Shown here: piece by piece, positions 42,964-54,400 of the stretch
Numbering within the stretch: the first letter of the stretch is position 1
Layout of the letters: every line of letters starts with the position of its first letter
DNA from: Streptomyces sp. SCUT-3
Lineage (GTDB): Bacteria > Actinomycetota > Actinomycetes > Streptomycetales > Streptomycetaceae
NCBI RefSeq assembly: GCF_014083985.1
Contig: NZ_CP046907.1
Location: forward strand, 2,956,001-3,020,000
Length of the DNA stretch: 64,000 bases
Direction of reading: 5' to 3'
The notes under the pieces: generated by a model
What the model was told of the DNA's origin: nothing
The model's database searches: none
Seen by the model: the letters and a program-made list of their open reading frames with translations, nothing else
Translations under genes and position numbers: made by a program

Positions 42964-43806
42964 TCAGCGCCCCAGCTGGGAGAGGACCGGGCCGGGCCGG
43001 TTGGTGATGATCGCGTCCACGCCGAGCTCCACGCACAGCTCCACGTCGGCCGGGTCGTCCACCGTCCACACGTGCACCTCGTGCCCCGCCCTGCGCAACC
43101 GGGGCACGAAATCCGGGTGCGACCGCAGGATGCGGATGCTCGGGCCGGCGATCCCCGCCATCCCGTGCAGCCGCCCGTCGCGCAGCCGCGGCGAGACGTA
43201 CTGCATCAGCAGGACCGTCTCCAGGTCCGGCGCCGCCAGGCGGACGCGCCGCAGCGACCTGGGGGAGAAACTCATCACCCGCACCGGCGACGGCTCCCCC
43301 GCCCGGTTCCGGTCCATCCCGAACCGGCGCAGCAACTCGACCAGCCGCGCCTCCACCTGCCCCGCCCACCGGGTGGGGTGCTTGGTCTCCACCGCCAGCT
43401 CGACCCTGCGGTCCGTGTCCGCCACCAGTTCCAGCAGGCGCTCCAGGGTGAGCACCGAGGTCCGCGCCACCGGGTCCGTCAACCAGTCCGGTACCTCGTC
43501 CCCCTCGCTCAGGGCGCTCGCCTTCCAGGAGCCGAAGTCCAGCGAGGCCAACTGCGCCAGTTCCAGGCCCGCCACCGCGCCGCGGCCGTTGGAGGTGCGG
43601 TTCACCCGCCGGTCGTGCACGCACACCAAGTGGCCGTCGGCGGTCAGCCGCACGTCGCACTCGAGCGCGTCCGCACCGTCCTCCACCGCCTTGCGGTAGG
43701 CGGCCAGGGTGTGCTCGGCCACGTCCGCCGAGGCACCGCGGTGGGCCACGACCCGCACCCGGTCACGGGAGGGCCGTTCGTCCTGCACGGCGTACACGGA
43801 AGTCAC
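42964..43806 (-). CDS. glycerophosphodiester phosphodiesterase, 280 aa
   Basis: A GDPD TIM barrel: VVAHRGAS, the ECDVRLTADGHLVCVHD block with catalytic His and metal ligands, and the final DAIITNRPGPV. It hydrolyses glycerophosphodiesters to sn-glycerol 3-phosphate and an alcohol. GTG start at 43806; no signal peptide, so likely cytosolic. Divergent from the protease gene. Confidence 0.9.
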   Translation of the reverse strand: MTSVYAVQDERPSRDRVRVVAHRGASADVAEHTLAAYRKAVEDGADALECDVRLTADGHLVCVHDRRVNRTSNGRGAVAGLELAQLASLDFGSWKASALSEGDEVPDWLTDPVARTSVLTLERLLELVADTDRRVELAVETKHPTRWAGQVEARLVELLRRFGMDRNRAGEPSPVRVMSFSPRSLRRVRLAAPDLETVLLMQYVSPRLRDGRLHGMAGIAGPSIRILRSHPDFVPRLRRAGHEVHVWTVDDPADVELCVELGVDAIITNRPGPVLSQLGR

Positions 43807-44001
43807 GCCGACATCGTGCCACCACCGTGCCGCCGGACGGTGACATCAGCCCGAACCGCACGGAAAGAAGCCCACCGGCAGGGCACTTCCCGGAGAACGG
43901 CCGCAGCCGTCCCCGCCGGTGTTTACCGCGGTCCGACGCACGATGGGGAAAACTGGCATGCACAGGGTCGCCACAGCCACGCGCACACGAGGAGATCAGC
44001 A

Positions 44002-45492
44002 GTGAGCACCGAGAACGAGGACGGTTCCCGCGCTGCCGCCCCCGGCCGCGACGGACGGACCCCGCAGGCCGGACAGGAACCGGGCGTTCCCGGAGCCGAT
44101 CGGACCGCTCCGCTGCCCGCCGTGCCGCCCCCGCCGCCCCAGTCGCCCCCGCCGGTCCCGCCCGCGGCCCACGCGGCCGCGGGCCCCGCGCCGGGCAGCG
44201 ACCCCTACGGGCCGCAGTCCCAGCCGTCACCGTCCGCCCCGTCCGCCCCGCCGGCCTGGGGCACGCCGCAGGGCCACCCCTCCGGCCCCCACCCCGGCGC
44301 CGGCGCGCAGCCGCCCTACGGCCCCCCGCCCCACGCCCCCGGCGGCGACGGGAGCGGCGGCAGCGGCAAGCCCGGCAAGCGCCGGGGCGGCCTGGTTGCC
44401 GCCGTGCTCGCCGCCGCCCTCGTGGCCGGCGGCATCGGAGGCGCCATCGGCTTCGTCGCCGCAGAGCGCAGCGGAGACAACGGCTCCACCACCGTCTCCG
44501 CCTCCACCGGCGGGGAGGCGGCCAGCCGCGCCCCCGGCTCGGTGGCCGCCGTCGCGGCCGAGGCACTCAGAAGCGTCGTCACCATCGAGGCGTCCGGGGG
44601 CCAGGAGAGCGGCACCGGCACGGGCTTCGTCTACGACAAGCAGGGCCACATCGTCACCAACAACCACGTCGTGGCACCGGCCGCCGACGGCGGCGAACTC
44701 AGCGTCACCTTCTCCGACGGCAGGCAGTACAGGGCCGAGATCGTCGGCCGGGCCCAGGGGTACGACGTCGCCGTCATCAAACTGCGGGGCATCGGGAACG
44801 ACGAGCTGAAGCCACTGCCGCTCGGCAACTCCGACAAGGCCGCGGTCGGCGACGCCACCATCGCCATCGGAGCCCCGTTCGGCCTGTCCAGCACGGTCAC
44901 CACCGGCATCGTCAGCGCCAAGAACCGCCCGGTGGCGGCTGGCGGCGACGGCGACTCCCAGGCCTCCTACATGAGCGCCATCCAGACCGACGCCTCCATC
45001 AACCCCGGGAACTCCGGAGGGCCGCTGCTCGACGCCAAGGGCAACGTGATCGGCATCAACTCCGCCATCCAGTCCACCGGCGGCAGCGACCCCTACGGAG
45101 GTTCCTCCGGCGGCAGCATCGGCCTCGGCTTCGCCATCCCGATCAACCAGGCCGACCGCGTGGCCCAGGACCTGATCAAGACCGGCAAGCCGGTCTACGC
45201 CGTCATGGGCGTGCTGCGCAACGACAGCTTCAACGGCAAGGGCGCCCAGATCTCCCCCCAGCCCGTCCAGGGCGTCGACCCGGTCACCCCCGGCGGCCCG
45301 GCCGACAAGGCCGGACTCAAGCCCGGCGACGTGATCACCAAGCTCGACGACACCGTCATCGACAGCGGCCCCACCCTGGTCAGCCAGATCTGGACCTACA
45401 AGCCGGGCGACGAGGTCAAGGTCACCTACGAACGCAGCGGCCGGACCGCCACCACGACTCTGACTCTCGGCGAGCGGGTGGGGGACAACTGA
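44002..45492 (+). CDS. membrane-anchored HtrA/DegP-type serine protease with PDZ domain, 496 aa
   Basis: A Pro-rich cytoplasmic N terminus of about 130 residues, one membrane helix (GGLVAAVLAAALVAGGIGGAIGF, about 131-153), then a trypsin-like domain with the triad in NNHVV, YDVAVI and GNSGGPL, and a C-terminal PDZ domain (GLKPGDVITKLDD). It would face the outside and degrade misfolded proteins. GTG at 44002 with GAGGAGA upstream. The tRNA-Ser gene follows 48 bases later. Confidence 0.93.
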   Translation: MSTENEDGSRAAAPGRDGRTPQAGQEPGVPGADRTAPLPAVPPPPPQSPPPVPPAAHAAAGPAPGSDPYGPQSQPSPSAPSAPPAWGTPQGHPSGPHPGAGAQPPYGPPPHAPGGDGSGGSGKPGKRRGGLVAAVLAAALVAGGIGGAIGFVAAERSGDNGSTTVSASTGGEAASRAPGSVAAVAAEALRSVVTIEASGGQESGTGTGFVYDKQGHIVTNNHVVAPAADGGELSVTFSDGRQYRAEIVGRAQGYDVAVIKLRGIGNDELKPLPLGNSDKAAVGDATIAIGAPFGLSSTVTTGIVSAKNRPVAAGGDGDSQASYMSAIQTDASINPGNSGGPLLDAKGNVIGINSAIQSTGGSDPYGGSSGGSIGLGFAIPINQADRVAQDLIKTGKPVYAVMGVLRNDSFNGKGAQISPQPVQGVDPVTPGGPADKAGLKPGDVITKLDDTVIDSGPTLVSQIWTYKPGDEVKVTYERSGRTATTTLTLGERVGDN

Positions 45493-45540
45493 CCCCCCTC
45501 ACCCGTTAGGCTGTCCCCGCGCTGCTCCCGGGCGGCGCGG

Positions 45541-45627
45541 GGAGGGTTGCCCGAGCGGCCTAAGGGAACGGTCTTGAAAACCGTCGTGGCAGCGATGTCA
45601 CCGTGGGTTCAAATCCCACACCCTCCG
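45541..45627 (+). tRNA. tRNA-Ser, anticodon TGA
   Basis: 87 bases. Acceptor GGAGGGT pairs with ACCCTCC, then G discriminator; D loop, anticodon arm with TCTTGAA loop (TGA), long variable arm typical of tRNA-Ser, and T arm GTGGG TTCAAAT CCCAC. CCA is not encoded. Confidence 0.97.
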
Positions 45628-45652
45628 CCCAGGTGGAAGAAGTAGCAGGTCA

Positions 45653-45685
45653 GAAGGGGTTCCCGTCCACGACGGGCACCCCTTC
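45653..45685 (+). terminator. 15-bp hairpin after tRNA-Ser(TGA)
   Basis: Arms 45653-45667 and 45671-45685 pair with one mismatch and a 3-base loop, 25 bases after the tRNA. Confidence 0.75.
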
Positions 45686-45931
45686 GGCGTTCACCCCGTC
45701 TCACCTCGAACCACCGGTGTCCCGCCGCTGACCAGGGCTTGTGGACCCCCGTGGGCCAGGCACAGACCCTGCGGAGCCGCCGGAGTTGCCGTTTCCCTGC
45801 TCGACGAAGCCGTGGTCGACCAACTTGTCCGCCCAGGCTTCCTTGTCCGACTGCCGGACGGGCACCCTTGTGCGGTTCCGAGGGTGGGGGCGAAGATCAA
45901 CCGACTCGTGCAGCAGAGACTTGGGGGAACT
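45686..45931. other. intergenic stretch with possible gene remnant
   Basis: All three plus frames and one minus frame are open here. The minus frame reads VRQSDKEAWADKLVDHGFVEQ, which has plausible protein-like composition, but there is no convincing start or bias. I do not call a gene. Confidence 0.3.
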
Positions 45932-46771
45932 GTGAAGGCTAAACAGCGCACGGCATTCGGAATTCTGCCCGGTATGGCGCTGATGCTCATGCTCGGAGTG
46001 GTTCCGAGTGGGGTCCATAACGCCTACGCGGTGGAGAGGGACGGGGCGAAGACCGACTCCTTGGCGGAGAGTCCGCTGTCGATCCGCGAGGGGTACTGGC
46101 AGCTCGAAGCCGCACCGGGCGGCGCGTCGCCCAACATGGAGCCCGAGGGGTTCCCGCTGGAGCTGAACGGTGATGCGTGGATCTACAGCACGGAGGACAT
46201 CTTCGCGCCGGCCCCTCTGGTCGGCCAAGGCGACCTCCGGCTCGACGGCGACGGGGACTGGGCAGCCACTGCGGGGCCTCCCGTGACCGGGGACGGAAGC
46301 TTCACCGTGGCGGTCCGTGCCCGTCTGTACGAGGCCGGGGACAGGGACCAGACCGTTTTCTCCCTCCCGGGCACGTACGCCGACCGCTTCGCGGTCCGCT
46401 ACCACGCGGCCACCGGCAAGTGGGAGCTGGTTGTGGCCACCGAGGACAGGGAGTCCGCCCCGCGGGTCGTCGTCGCAGAGGAACAGCAACTGCCTGACGA
46501 CCAACAAGGGGCATCGGGCCAGCACTTGGCCGTGGTCTTCGACGCGCCGTCCCACGAGTTGCGCTTTTACGTAGAGGGACAGCTGAGCCAGACCTCGCGG
46601 GTCACGGACTCCACTTCCTGGCCGGCCACGGGCGGCCTCCAGATCGGTCGTTCGGCTGTTGACGGTGATTACTTCGCGGGAGCCGTTGACGAGGTGCGCG
46701 CCTACTCCGGTGTCGTGGACGACATGTCCATCGTGCGCATGGCGGGGTTGGGCGGAGACTCGAGCCTGTAG
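45932..46771 (+). CDS. secreted LamG/concanavalin-like domain protein, 279 aa
   Basis: A signal peptide (FGILPGMALMLMLGVVPSG to NAYA) is followed by one LamG-like jelly-roll: GDWAATAGPPVTGDGSFTVAVRARL, LAVVFDAPSHELRFYVEG, GGLQIGRSAVDGDYFAGAVDEVRAYSG. Streptomyces LamG proteins are usually much longer with several copies, so this may be a reduced version. GTG at 45932 with GGGGGA upstream. Binding target unknown, likely a sugar. Confidence 0.8.
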   Translation: MKAKQRTAFGILPGMALMLMLGVVPSGVHNAYAVERDGAKTDSLAESPLSIREGYWQLEAAPGGASPNMEPEGFPLELNGDAWIYSTEDIFAPAPLVGQGDLRLDGDGDWAATAGPPVTGDGSFTVAVRARLYEAGDRDQTVFSLPGTYADRFAVRYHAATGKWELVVATEDRESAPRVVVAEEQQLPDDQQGASGQHLAVVFDAPSHELRFYVEGQLSQTSRVTDSTSWPATGGLQIGRSAVDGDYFAGAVDEVRAYSGVVDDMSIVRMAGLGGDSSL

Positions 46772-46841
46772 GGGCTCGATCGCAGCGGGCCGGGGCCGGA
46801 AAGCACTGGCCGGTCCCCGGTGCCGGTGGGAGCATTCCGGC

Positions 46842-47228
46842 ATGGGTGGGAAGAAGGGGCGCAGTTCCGCGGCGGACGGCGGGGCCGGCCGGGGTGGGAA
46901 GGGCCGTCGCAACTGCTTCGCGGGGGGCCGGTTCTGGGACAGGGAGGGCCGGCCGTGGCGGCGGTCGACCGAGTGGCTGGACCCTGAGAGGGCGCACGCG
47001 CTGATCCGGGAGGGCGCGCTCTGGGCGGTCGAGTGGTGCGGTGGGTGTTTCGAGTGGCCGGACGAGACGGGCGAGACGGGCGAGCGTGTGCTGGAGGAGG
47101 AGATCCTTCCCCGGATGATCGACCGCGCCGAGGCCCGGCGGCTGATGCGCAGGCGCAGTGTTCCGACAGTGCAGGTGGCCGAGCGCTGGGTGGGCGCGGC
47201 GGGACAGGTGCTCGTTCTCTTCCACTAG
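46842..47228 (+). CDS. hypothetical protein, 128 aa
   Basis: Not recognised. Highly charged: a basic Gly-rich N terminus (GGKKGRSSAADGGAGRGGKGRR), then NCFAGGRFWDREGRPWRRSTEWLDPERA and a C-terminal mixed helix/strand region. Contains a pair of Cys (CGGCFEW). The ATG at 46842 has only a weak GGGAG far upstream. Codon use supports coding. Confidence 0.6.
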   Translation: MGGKKGRSSAADGGAGRGGKGRRNCFAGGRFWDREGRPWRRSTEWLDPERAHALIREGALWAVEWCGGCFEWPDETGETGERVLEEEILPRMIDRAEARRLMRRRSVPTVQVAERWVGAAGQVLVLFH

Positions 47229-47502
47229 AGCGGGCCCGCGCCGCGCACCGAGGACTGGTTCCGGTGAGTGCTAGGTTCACCCTTTCGCCGCGCCGCCCGG
47301 TGGACCGGGAAGGCTCTGCGGATGCCCTGTGAGGGGAGCGGGCGGGCTTTTTCCGGAAGGGAGAATGCAGGTGACGCCCCCTCAGGGAATCCAGTAACAC
47401 AATCTGACGAGTTCGGCATTCGCTGAGCCGGGCGGGGGAGACCGCAGTTGCGAGGTGGCGCGCCTTCCGCACAATGCGGCAATCGGACTTTTCACTTCAC
47501 AC

Positions 47503-48492
47503 ATGATCCGAAACCGCACTGCGACGGTCCTCCTGGCCGCGCTCCTCGCCGCTCTCTCCTGCATGTTCCTGACCTCCGCCCCCGCCTGGTCCCGGGTCGG
47601 CGCGCCTGCCGAACCTGCCGAGCCCACCGCGCCGACGGTGCGGAGCGGCCACGCCGCCCGGGCGAACCATGCCGCGCCCGCCGCACCTGCCGGGCCCGCC
47701 GCACCTGCCGGGCCCGCCGCACCGGCCGCGTCGGCGTCCCTGAAGGAGGGCGCGGACCTCACGGCCTCGGGAGCGCAGGTCTTCCAGGGACGCGCCTTCG
47801 ACACCTGCACCGCGCCACCGTTGTCCACCATGGCCGCGTGGCGGTCCTCCGGGTACGGAGCCGTCGGGGTCTACGTCGGCGGCAGGGCCAGGGCCTGCCA
47901 TCAGCAGCAACTCACCCGGGAGTGGGTGAGGGCGGTCTCCGACATGGGCTGGAGGATCATCCCCGTCTACGTCGGTTCGCAGTCGCCGTGCGTCACCCGG
48001 GAGTCCAAGCGCCCGTTCCCGATCGACATCGCCGACCCCGTCAGCCACGGAGCCGAGGAGGCCCGTGACGCGGTGATGCAGGCCAGGGCGCTCGGGATCG
48101 TCGAACGCAGCCCCGTCTACCTCGACATGGAGGCGTACGCGCCCCGCGGACCCCGTTGCTCCGAGCCGGTGGTCTCCTTCACCAGGGGATGGAGCCAGGA
48201 ACTGCGCAGGTACGGCTACTTCCCCGGCTTCTACAGCAGCGCCGCCTCCGGCATCACCGACATCGCCGAGGCCCGGCGCATCGGGATCCGCGACCTTCCC
48301 GAGGTGGTCTGGTACGCCCGCTGGAACGCCCGTCCCGCACTGGCGGCCGAGCCCGTCCTGGCAGCCGGCCATTGGACCCCCAACCGCCGCCTGCACCAGT
48401 ACGAGGGCAATGTGAAGGAGACCCACGGCGGCCGGAGCATGCTGATCGACCGCAACGTGATCGACGCACCCGTGGCAGTCGTCGAACGATGA
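47503..48492 (+). CDS. secreted DUF1906 (Rv2525c-like glycoside-hydrolase-fold) protein, 329 aa
   Basis: A signal peptide (ATVLLAALLAALSCMFLTSAPA), an Ala/Pro linker of about 60 residues with an 18-bp tandem repeat, then DUF1906: FDTCTAPPLSTMAAW, GYGAVGVYVGG, WRIIPVYVGSQ, SPVYLDMEAYA (catalytic-like Asp/Glu) and a final IDRNVID. This TIM-barrel family occurs in secreted actinobacterial proteins and is thought to act on the cell wall. ATG at 47503 is chosen as it starts the signal peptide; a GTG at 47455 is an alternative. Confidence 0.85.
   Translation: MIRNRTATVLLAALLAALSCMFLTSAPAWSRVGAPAEPAEPTAPTVRSGHAARANHAAPAAPAGPAAPAGPAAPAASASLKEGADLTASGAQVFQGRAFDTCTAPPLSTMAAWRSSGYGAVGVYVGGRARACHQQQLTREWVRAVSDMGWRIIPVYVGSQSPCVTRESKRPFPIDIADPVSHGAEEARDAVMQARALGIVERSPVYLDMEAYAPRGPRCSEPVVSFTRGWSQELRRYGYFPGFYSSAASGITDIAEARRIGIRDLPEVVWYARWNARPALAAEPVLAAGHWTPNRRLHQYEGNVKETHGGRSMLIDRNVIDAPVAVVER
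47680..47715. repeat. in-frame 18-bp tandem repeat in DUF1906 linker
   Basis: GCCGCACCTGCCGGGCCC twice, then a partial third copy, encoding AAPAGP repeats. Confidence 0.85.
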
Positions 48493-48882
48493 CGGCCGCA
48501 ACGATGACGGCCGCAACCGCGCCCCGGACGGCGCCCCGGACGGCGCCCCGGACGGCGGCCTGCAGGGAGGCCCGCGCGGAGGCGTGCACAGGGCCCGGCC
48601 GGGCCCTCCGCGCGGCAGCCCCCAGCCCGGTCCGCCCAGGCAGTGCCCGCCCCGGCAGAGCCCGCCGGCGCCCGGCCTGCCGCGGCCCTGTGCGCCGCGG
48701 CCGGGTGCCCCACAGCCGGGTGCCCCGTGGCCGGGTGCCCCGGGCCGCCGTGCGGGGAGGGAGTCCGGGTGCGTTCCTCCTCCTGGAGGCAGGGGCGGGC
48801 CGCCGCCTACAACTTCAGGGTGACTTCGCTTCGGCACCTGCGGCGGATCCGCGGGGGCGTTCCGCGCTCCTAGCGTGGGGTC
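48493..48882. other. 390-base intergenic region with 11-12-bp repeats
   Basis: Contains GCCCCGGACGGC three times in tandem (48521-48556), a duplicated ATGACGGCCGCAAC just before it, and three CCGGGTGCCCC-type copies around 48700-48750. The last 60 bases should hold the sigma-factor promoter. No gene seen. Confidence 0.55.
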
Positions 48883-49392
48883 ATGCAGAAGACCGCATCC
48901 GTCCCCGACACGTTCGACGGCTACGTCCGTGCGCGGAGGCCGGTCCTGCTGCGCACGGCGCGCTCCCTCGTCCCCCATCCGTACGACGCCGAGGACCTGT
49001 TGCAGACCGCGCTGGCCAAGACGTTCGTGGCCTGGGAGCGGCTCGAGGACCGGGGCGCGGCCGACGGCTACGTGCGGCGGGTGCTGGTGAACACGCGGAC
49101 CTCGCAGTGGCGCAGGCGCAAGGTCGACGAGTACACGACCGGCGAGGTGCCCGAGCCCCTGTACCCGGTCGCCTGCCCCGCAGAGGCGCAGGCCCTGCAC
49201 GACGCGCTGTGGAGGGCGGTACGCCGGCTTCCCGCCCGGCAGCGCGACATGCTCGTGCTCCGCTACTACGAGGACCTGAGCGAGGCGCAGACGGCGCAGG
49301 TCCTCGGGGTGTCCGTGGGGACGGTCAAGAGCAGCGTCTCGCGGGCGCTGGCCAGGTTGAGGGCCGACACGTCACTCAAGGAAGCCGCCTGA
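48883..49392 (+). CDS. SigE-family ECF RNA polymerase sigma factor, 169 aa
   Basis: Region 2 (YDAEDLLQTALAKTFVAWERL, -10 binding) and region 4 with helix-turn-helix (LPARQRDMLVLRYYEDLSEAQTAQVLGVSVGTVKSSVSRAL). Typical length for the family. No anti-sigma gene lies next to it, so its control is unknown. ATG at 48883. The fadD-type gene follows after 134 bases and may or may not belong to its regulon. Confidence 0.92.
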   Translation: MQKTASVPDTFDGYVRARRPVLLRTARSLVPHPYDAEDLLQTALAKTFVAWERLEDRGAADGYVRRVLVNTRTSQWRRRKVDEYTTGEVPEPLYPVACPAEAQALHDALWRAVRRLPARQRDMLVLRYYEDLSEAQTAQVLGVSVGTVKSSVSRALARLRADTSLKEAA

Positions 49393-49460
49393 TCACCCTT
49401 CGGAGGGAAACGGGAAAAGGAGACGTAGGACTCACCGAATACATGCCCCCTGGGTGGTGA

Positions 49461-49476
49461 CATACCGCACGGTATG
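49461..49476. promoter_or_regulatory. palindromic operator upstream of the acyl-CoA synthetase gene
   Basis: CATACCG, 2-base spacer CA, CGGTATG: a perfect 7-bp inverted repeat 51 bases before the GTG start. The symmetry and length fit a TetR-family operator. No such regulator gene lies nearby. Confidence 0.6.
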
Positions 49477-49526
49477 AAGTGAGAATCACCGTCAACACCC
49501 CTGAGGCAGTGTTCTGGAGGACAACG

Positions 49527-51167
<1,641 letters not shown>

Positions 51168-51388
51168 CAGCAGGAGGCCGGTGGGGGCCGGTGGGGCCGG
51201 CGGTCGGACGAGGGACAGCCCCTTCCCGTTCCCGTCCCCGGCCGCGGCAGGAACGGCAGCAGCAGCGGCGGCGGTACGGGTGACGGGCCCGTCCGCCGCC
51301 GCCGTGCGCACGCAGTCGGGCGGCGGCCGCAGGAACGGCCCGGCGGCCGCGGGAACGGTCCGGGCCCGGCCGGAGGACCGCGCCCCGC

Positions 51389-51407
51389 CCTGCCCCGCCG
51401 GGGCAGG
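51389..51407. terminator. short hairpin between convergent genes
   Basis: CCTGCCCC and GGGGCAGG with a 3-base loop, between the acyl-CoA synthetase and the PAS/receiver gene. The whole 270-base spacer is GC-rich and repetitive. Confidence 0.5.
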
Positions 51408-51439
51408 AACCCCGGGGCAGGAACCCCCAGGCGTTCCTG

Positions 51440-54400
51440 TCAGGAGGAGCCGATCTTCCCCAGCAGGTCGACGATCCGGCCCTGCGCGTCGGGGCCGGTC
51501 GAGCGTTCGGCGAGGAACAGCACCGTCTCGCCCGATCCGAGCCGGTGGAGGTCCGACCGGTCGATGCCCTCCGAGGTGTAGACGACCAGCGGAGTGCACG
51601 TCAGCCGCCCGTTGCCGCGCAGCCAGTCCACGATCCCGACCCGCCGCCGGCGCACCAGCAGCAGGTCCATGACCACGAGGTTCGGCTGTACCCGGCCGGC
51701 CAGGTTCACCGCGTCCGCCTCGGAGGGGGCGTGCGCCACCTGCATCCCGCGCCGCTCCAGCGACGCAGTGAACGCCGCCGCGATGTCCTGGTGCTCCTCC
51801 ACCAGCATTACCCGCGGGGGGTGCTGCTCGCTGTCGCGCGGGGCCAGGGCCTTCAGCAGCACGGCGGGGTCGGCGCCGTACGCGGTCTCCCGCGTCGCCT
51901 GGCCCAGCCCTGCGGTCACCAGGACCGGGACCCGGGCCTCGACCGCCGCCGTCCGCAGACTCTGCAGCGCGGTGCGGGTGATCGGACCGGTCAGCGGGTC
52001 CACGAACAGCGCGGCCGGCGGCTCGCCGCCGTGGTCGTCGACCTCTTCGCGGGAGCGGACCGTCACCGGGTCGTAGCCGCGGTCGACCAGCGCCTGCCGG
52101 GTCGCGGCCTCCGGCTCGGGCCACACCAGGAGGCGGCGCGGCCCGCCGAAGGAACCGTGGCCGAAGGCGTCGAAGTCGTCGGTCACCTCGACGGCCCCGT
52201 TCGGGCCGTCCAGGTGCTCGGGGCCCTCCGCGCCCTCGGCCGGGGCGCCTATCGCGAACGCCCGGCCCGATCCGGCCGACTCCGGCTCGGCGTCCACCAG
52301 GCCGCCGGGGTCGTCGTGCACACCGTGCCCGGGCACGGTGCCCGGCCGGGGCGGCTGCGGGGGCCGGGGCAGCCGTCCCGGCGGAGAGTTCCGGAAACCG
52401 CGCACGTCCTCGGCGGCCGGGCTTCCGGCCGCACTCGGCAGTGCGGGAGGGCCGGCGGGCTGTTCCCGCACCGGCTCCAGTCCGCGCGCCCGCTGGTCGT
52501 CCGCGGCCGGGGCGGCCAGCTTGCGGCGACGCCCCGACGGGTTCTGCGCCGCCGGGGCCTGCCCCGGCGGGACGGGGGACGGCGGTGCGGGAGCGGCGTG
52601 CCCCCGTCCCGCCGCCCGCTGCTCGACCTGCTGGGCGAACGGCACGCCCTGGCCCAGGGACCGTACGGCGGTCACCCGCTGCAGCTCCGCGGAACCGGGC
52701 AGGCCGGGCGCGGGGACCCGGCTCGGGGGGACGGGCTGTCCGGGGGCCTGCGGCCGGGCGACGGCGCCGGGAGCACCGGGGGCGGGAGCGACGGGGGCGG
52801 GCGGGCTCAGGGCGGGGCGCCCCCCGGGCACCGACTGTCCCGGGACGCCTCCGGACGGCACGGGCGGACCGACCGCGTAGGCCCGGCCCGCGGGCACCTG
52901 CTGCTCGGGCGCCTCCGGCGAGACCCTGCGGGCCCTCCTGCCGGTCGGCTGCGGCACGGAACCGGGCGCCGACGGGCCGGCGGAGGGCCCGGCCTCCAGG
53001 GCCAGCGGCCGTCGGCCGTCGGCCGTCCGCCCGTGCGCGGCGCCGTCGCCCTCCCCGGCCGGGCCGGTGAACTGCTGCCCGGACTCGTCGGAGTGCCGCA
53101 GCGCCCGGCGCCGCCCGGTGGGCCGGTCCTCCGCCGGGTCGGCCTGCCCGCCGGGCAGCGCAGGGAGCGCCGGGAGGTCCCGGCCGCCCTGCGCGGGCAC
53201 CGGGGCGCCTCCGGCCGGCAACGCCGGAAGGCGGTGGCTGCCTGCGCCGGCGCCGCCGGCGCCGCGGGACTGCCGCCCGGGACCGTCCGGCTGCGCCTGC
53301 CGTCCGTGCTGCGCCTGACGCGGCATCCGCACGTCCCGGGACCGGCCCGGGTCCTGCTCGGGGGCCGCACCGGCCCGACCGGGGCGCTGCCCGCCCCGCC
53401 CGCCCTGCCCGCTCCGCCCGCCCTGCTCGTCCTGGCCGCCCAGTCCGTCCTGGCCGGGCTCCGTGCCGCGGGCCGGCTCGGACGGCACCGGCATGAAGGG
53501 CGTGTCGGAGTCGCGCCGCCCCTTGCCCCGACCGCCGCCGGACCCCGGGCGCGCCGTGCCGCCCGCCGTGCCGCCGGCCTCCAGCGGAACCTCGAGGACG
53601 TACGCGCTCCCGCCTGTCTGACCCGGCACCTCGTGCGTCTGCAGCACGCCGCCGTGGCGCTCCACGATGCCGCGGGTGATGGGCAGGTGGACCGGGTTGC
53701 CGCCGCCGTGCGGGCCGCGCACCTCGATCCGCACGACCTCCCCTCGCTGCGCCGCGGCGACGACCACGGTCGAGTCGCCGCCGGACAGCGGCGCGGCGTT
53801 GCCGGTGGCGTCCACCCCCACGGTGTCCGCGATCAGGTGCGCCAGCGCCTGGGCCATCCGCCCGGCGTCCAGCTCCACCTCGAGGGCGGGGGCGTGCACG
53901 GCGTACTGGGCCCGGCCCGGGCCCACCAGCTCCACCGCCCCCTCGACGCCGGCCGCGACGACCTCGTCCAGGCCCACCGGCCGCAGGTCCAGCTTCTCGG
54001 CGCCGGAGTCGAGCCGCTGGTACGCCAGCACGTTGTCGATGAGCGTGGTGATGCGGCTGTAGCCGGCGGCCAGGTGGTGCAGGATCTGGTTGGCCTCGGG
54101 CCACAGCTGCCCCGCGGGGTCGGCCGCCAGGCCGGACAGGTCGCCGCGCAGCTCGTCCAGCGGGCCCCGCAGGGAGTCGTCCAGGACGGTCCGCAGCTGC
54201 TCGTGGCGGCGGCTCAGGGCGTCCAGCGCCGTCCGGTCGGTGAACGTCATCACCGCTCCGACCAGTTGGTCGCCGTCGCGCACCGGGGCCGTCGTCAGGT
54301 CCACCGGCACCGGCCGTCCGTCCTTGCGCCACAGCACCTGGCCGCGCACCCGGTGCTTGCGGCCGGAGGTGAGGGTGTCGCTGAGCGGGGCCTCCTCGGT

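Noticed and set aside
45741-45935. Small plus-strand frame (64 codons) before the LamG gene
   Set aside because: No ribosome site, poor codon bias, overlaps the LamG ribosome site.
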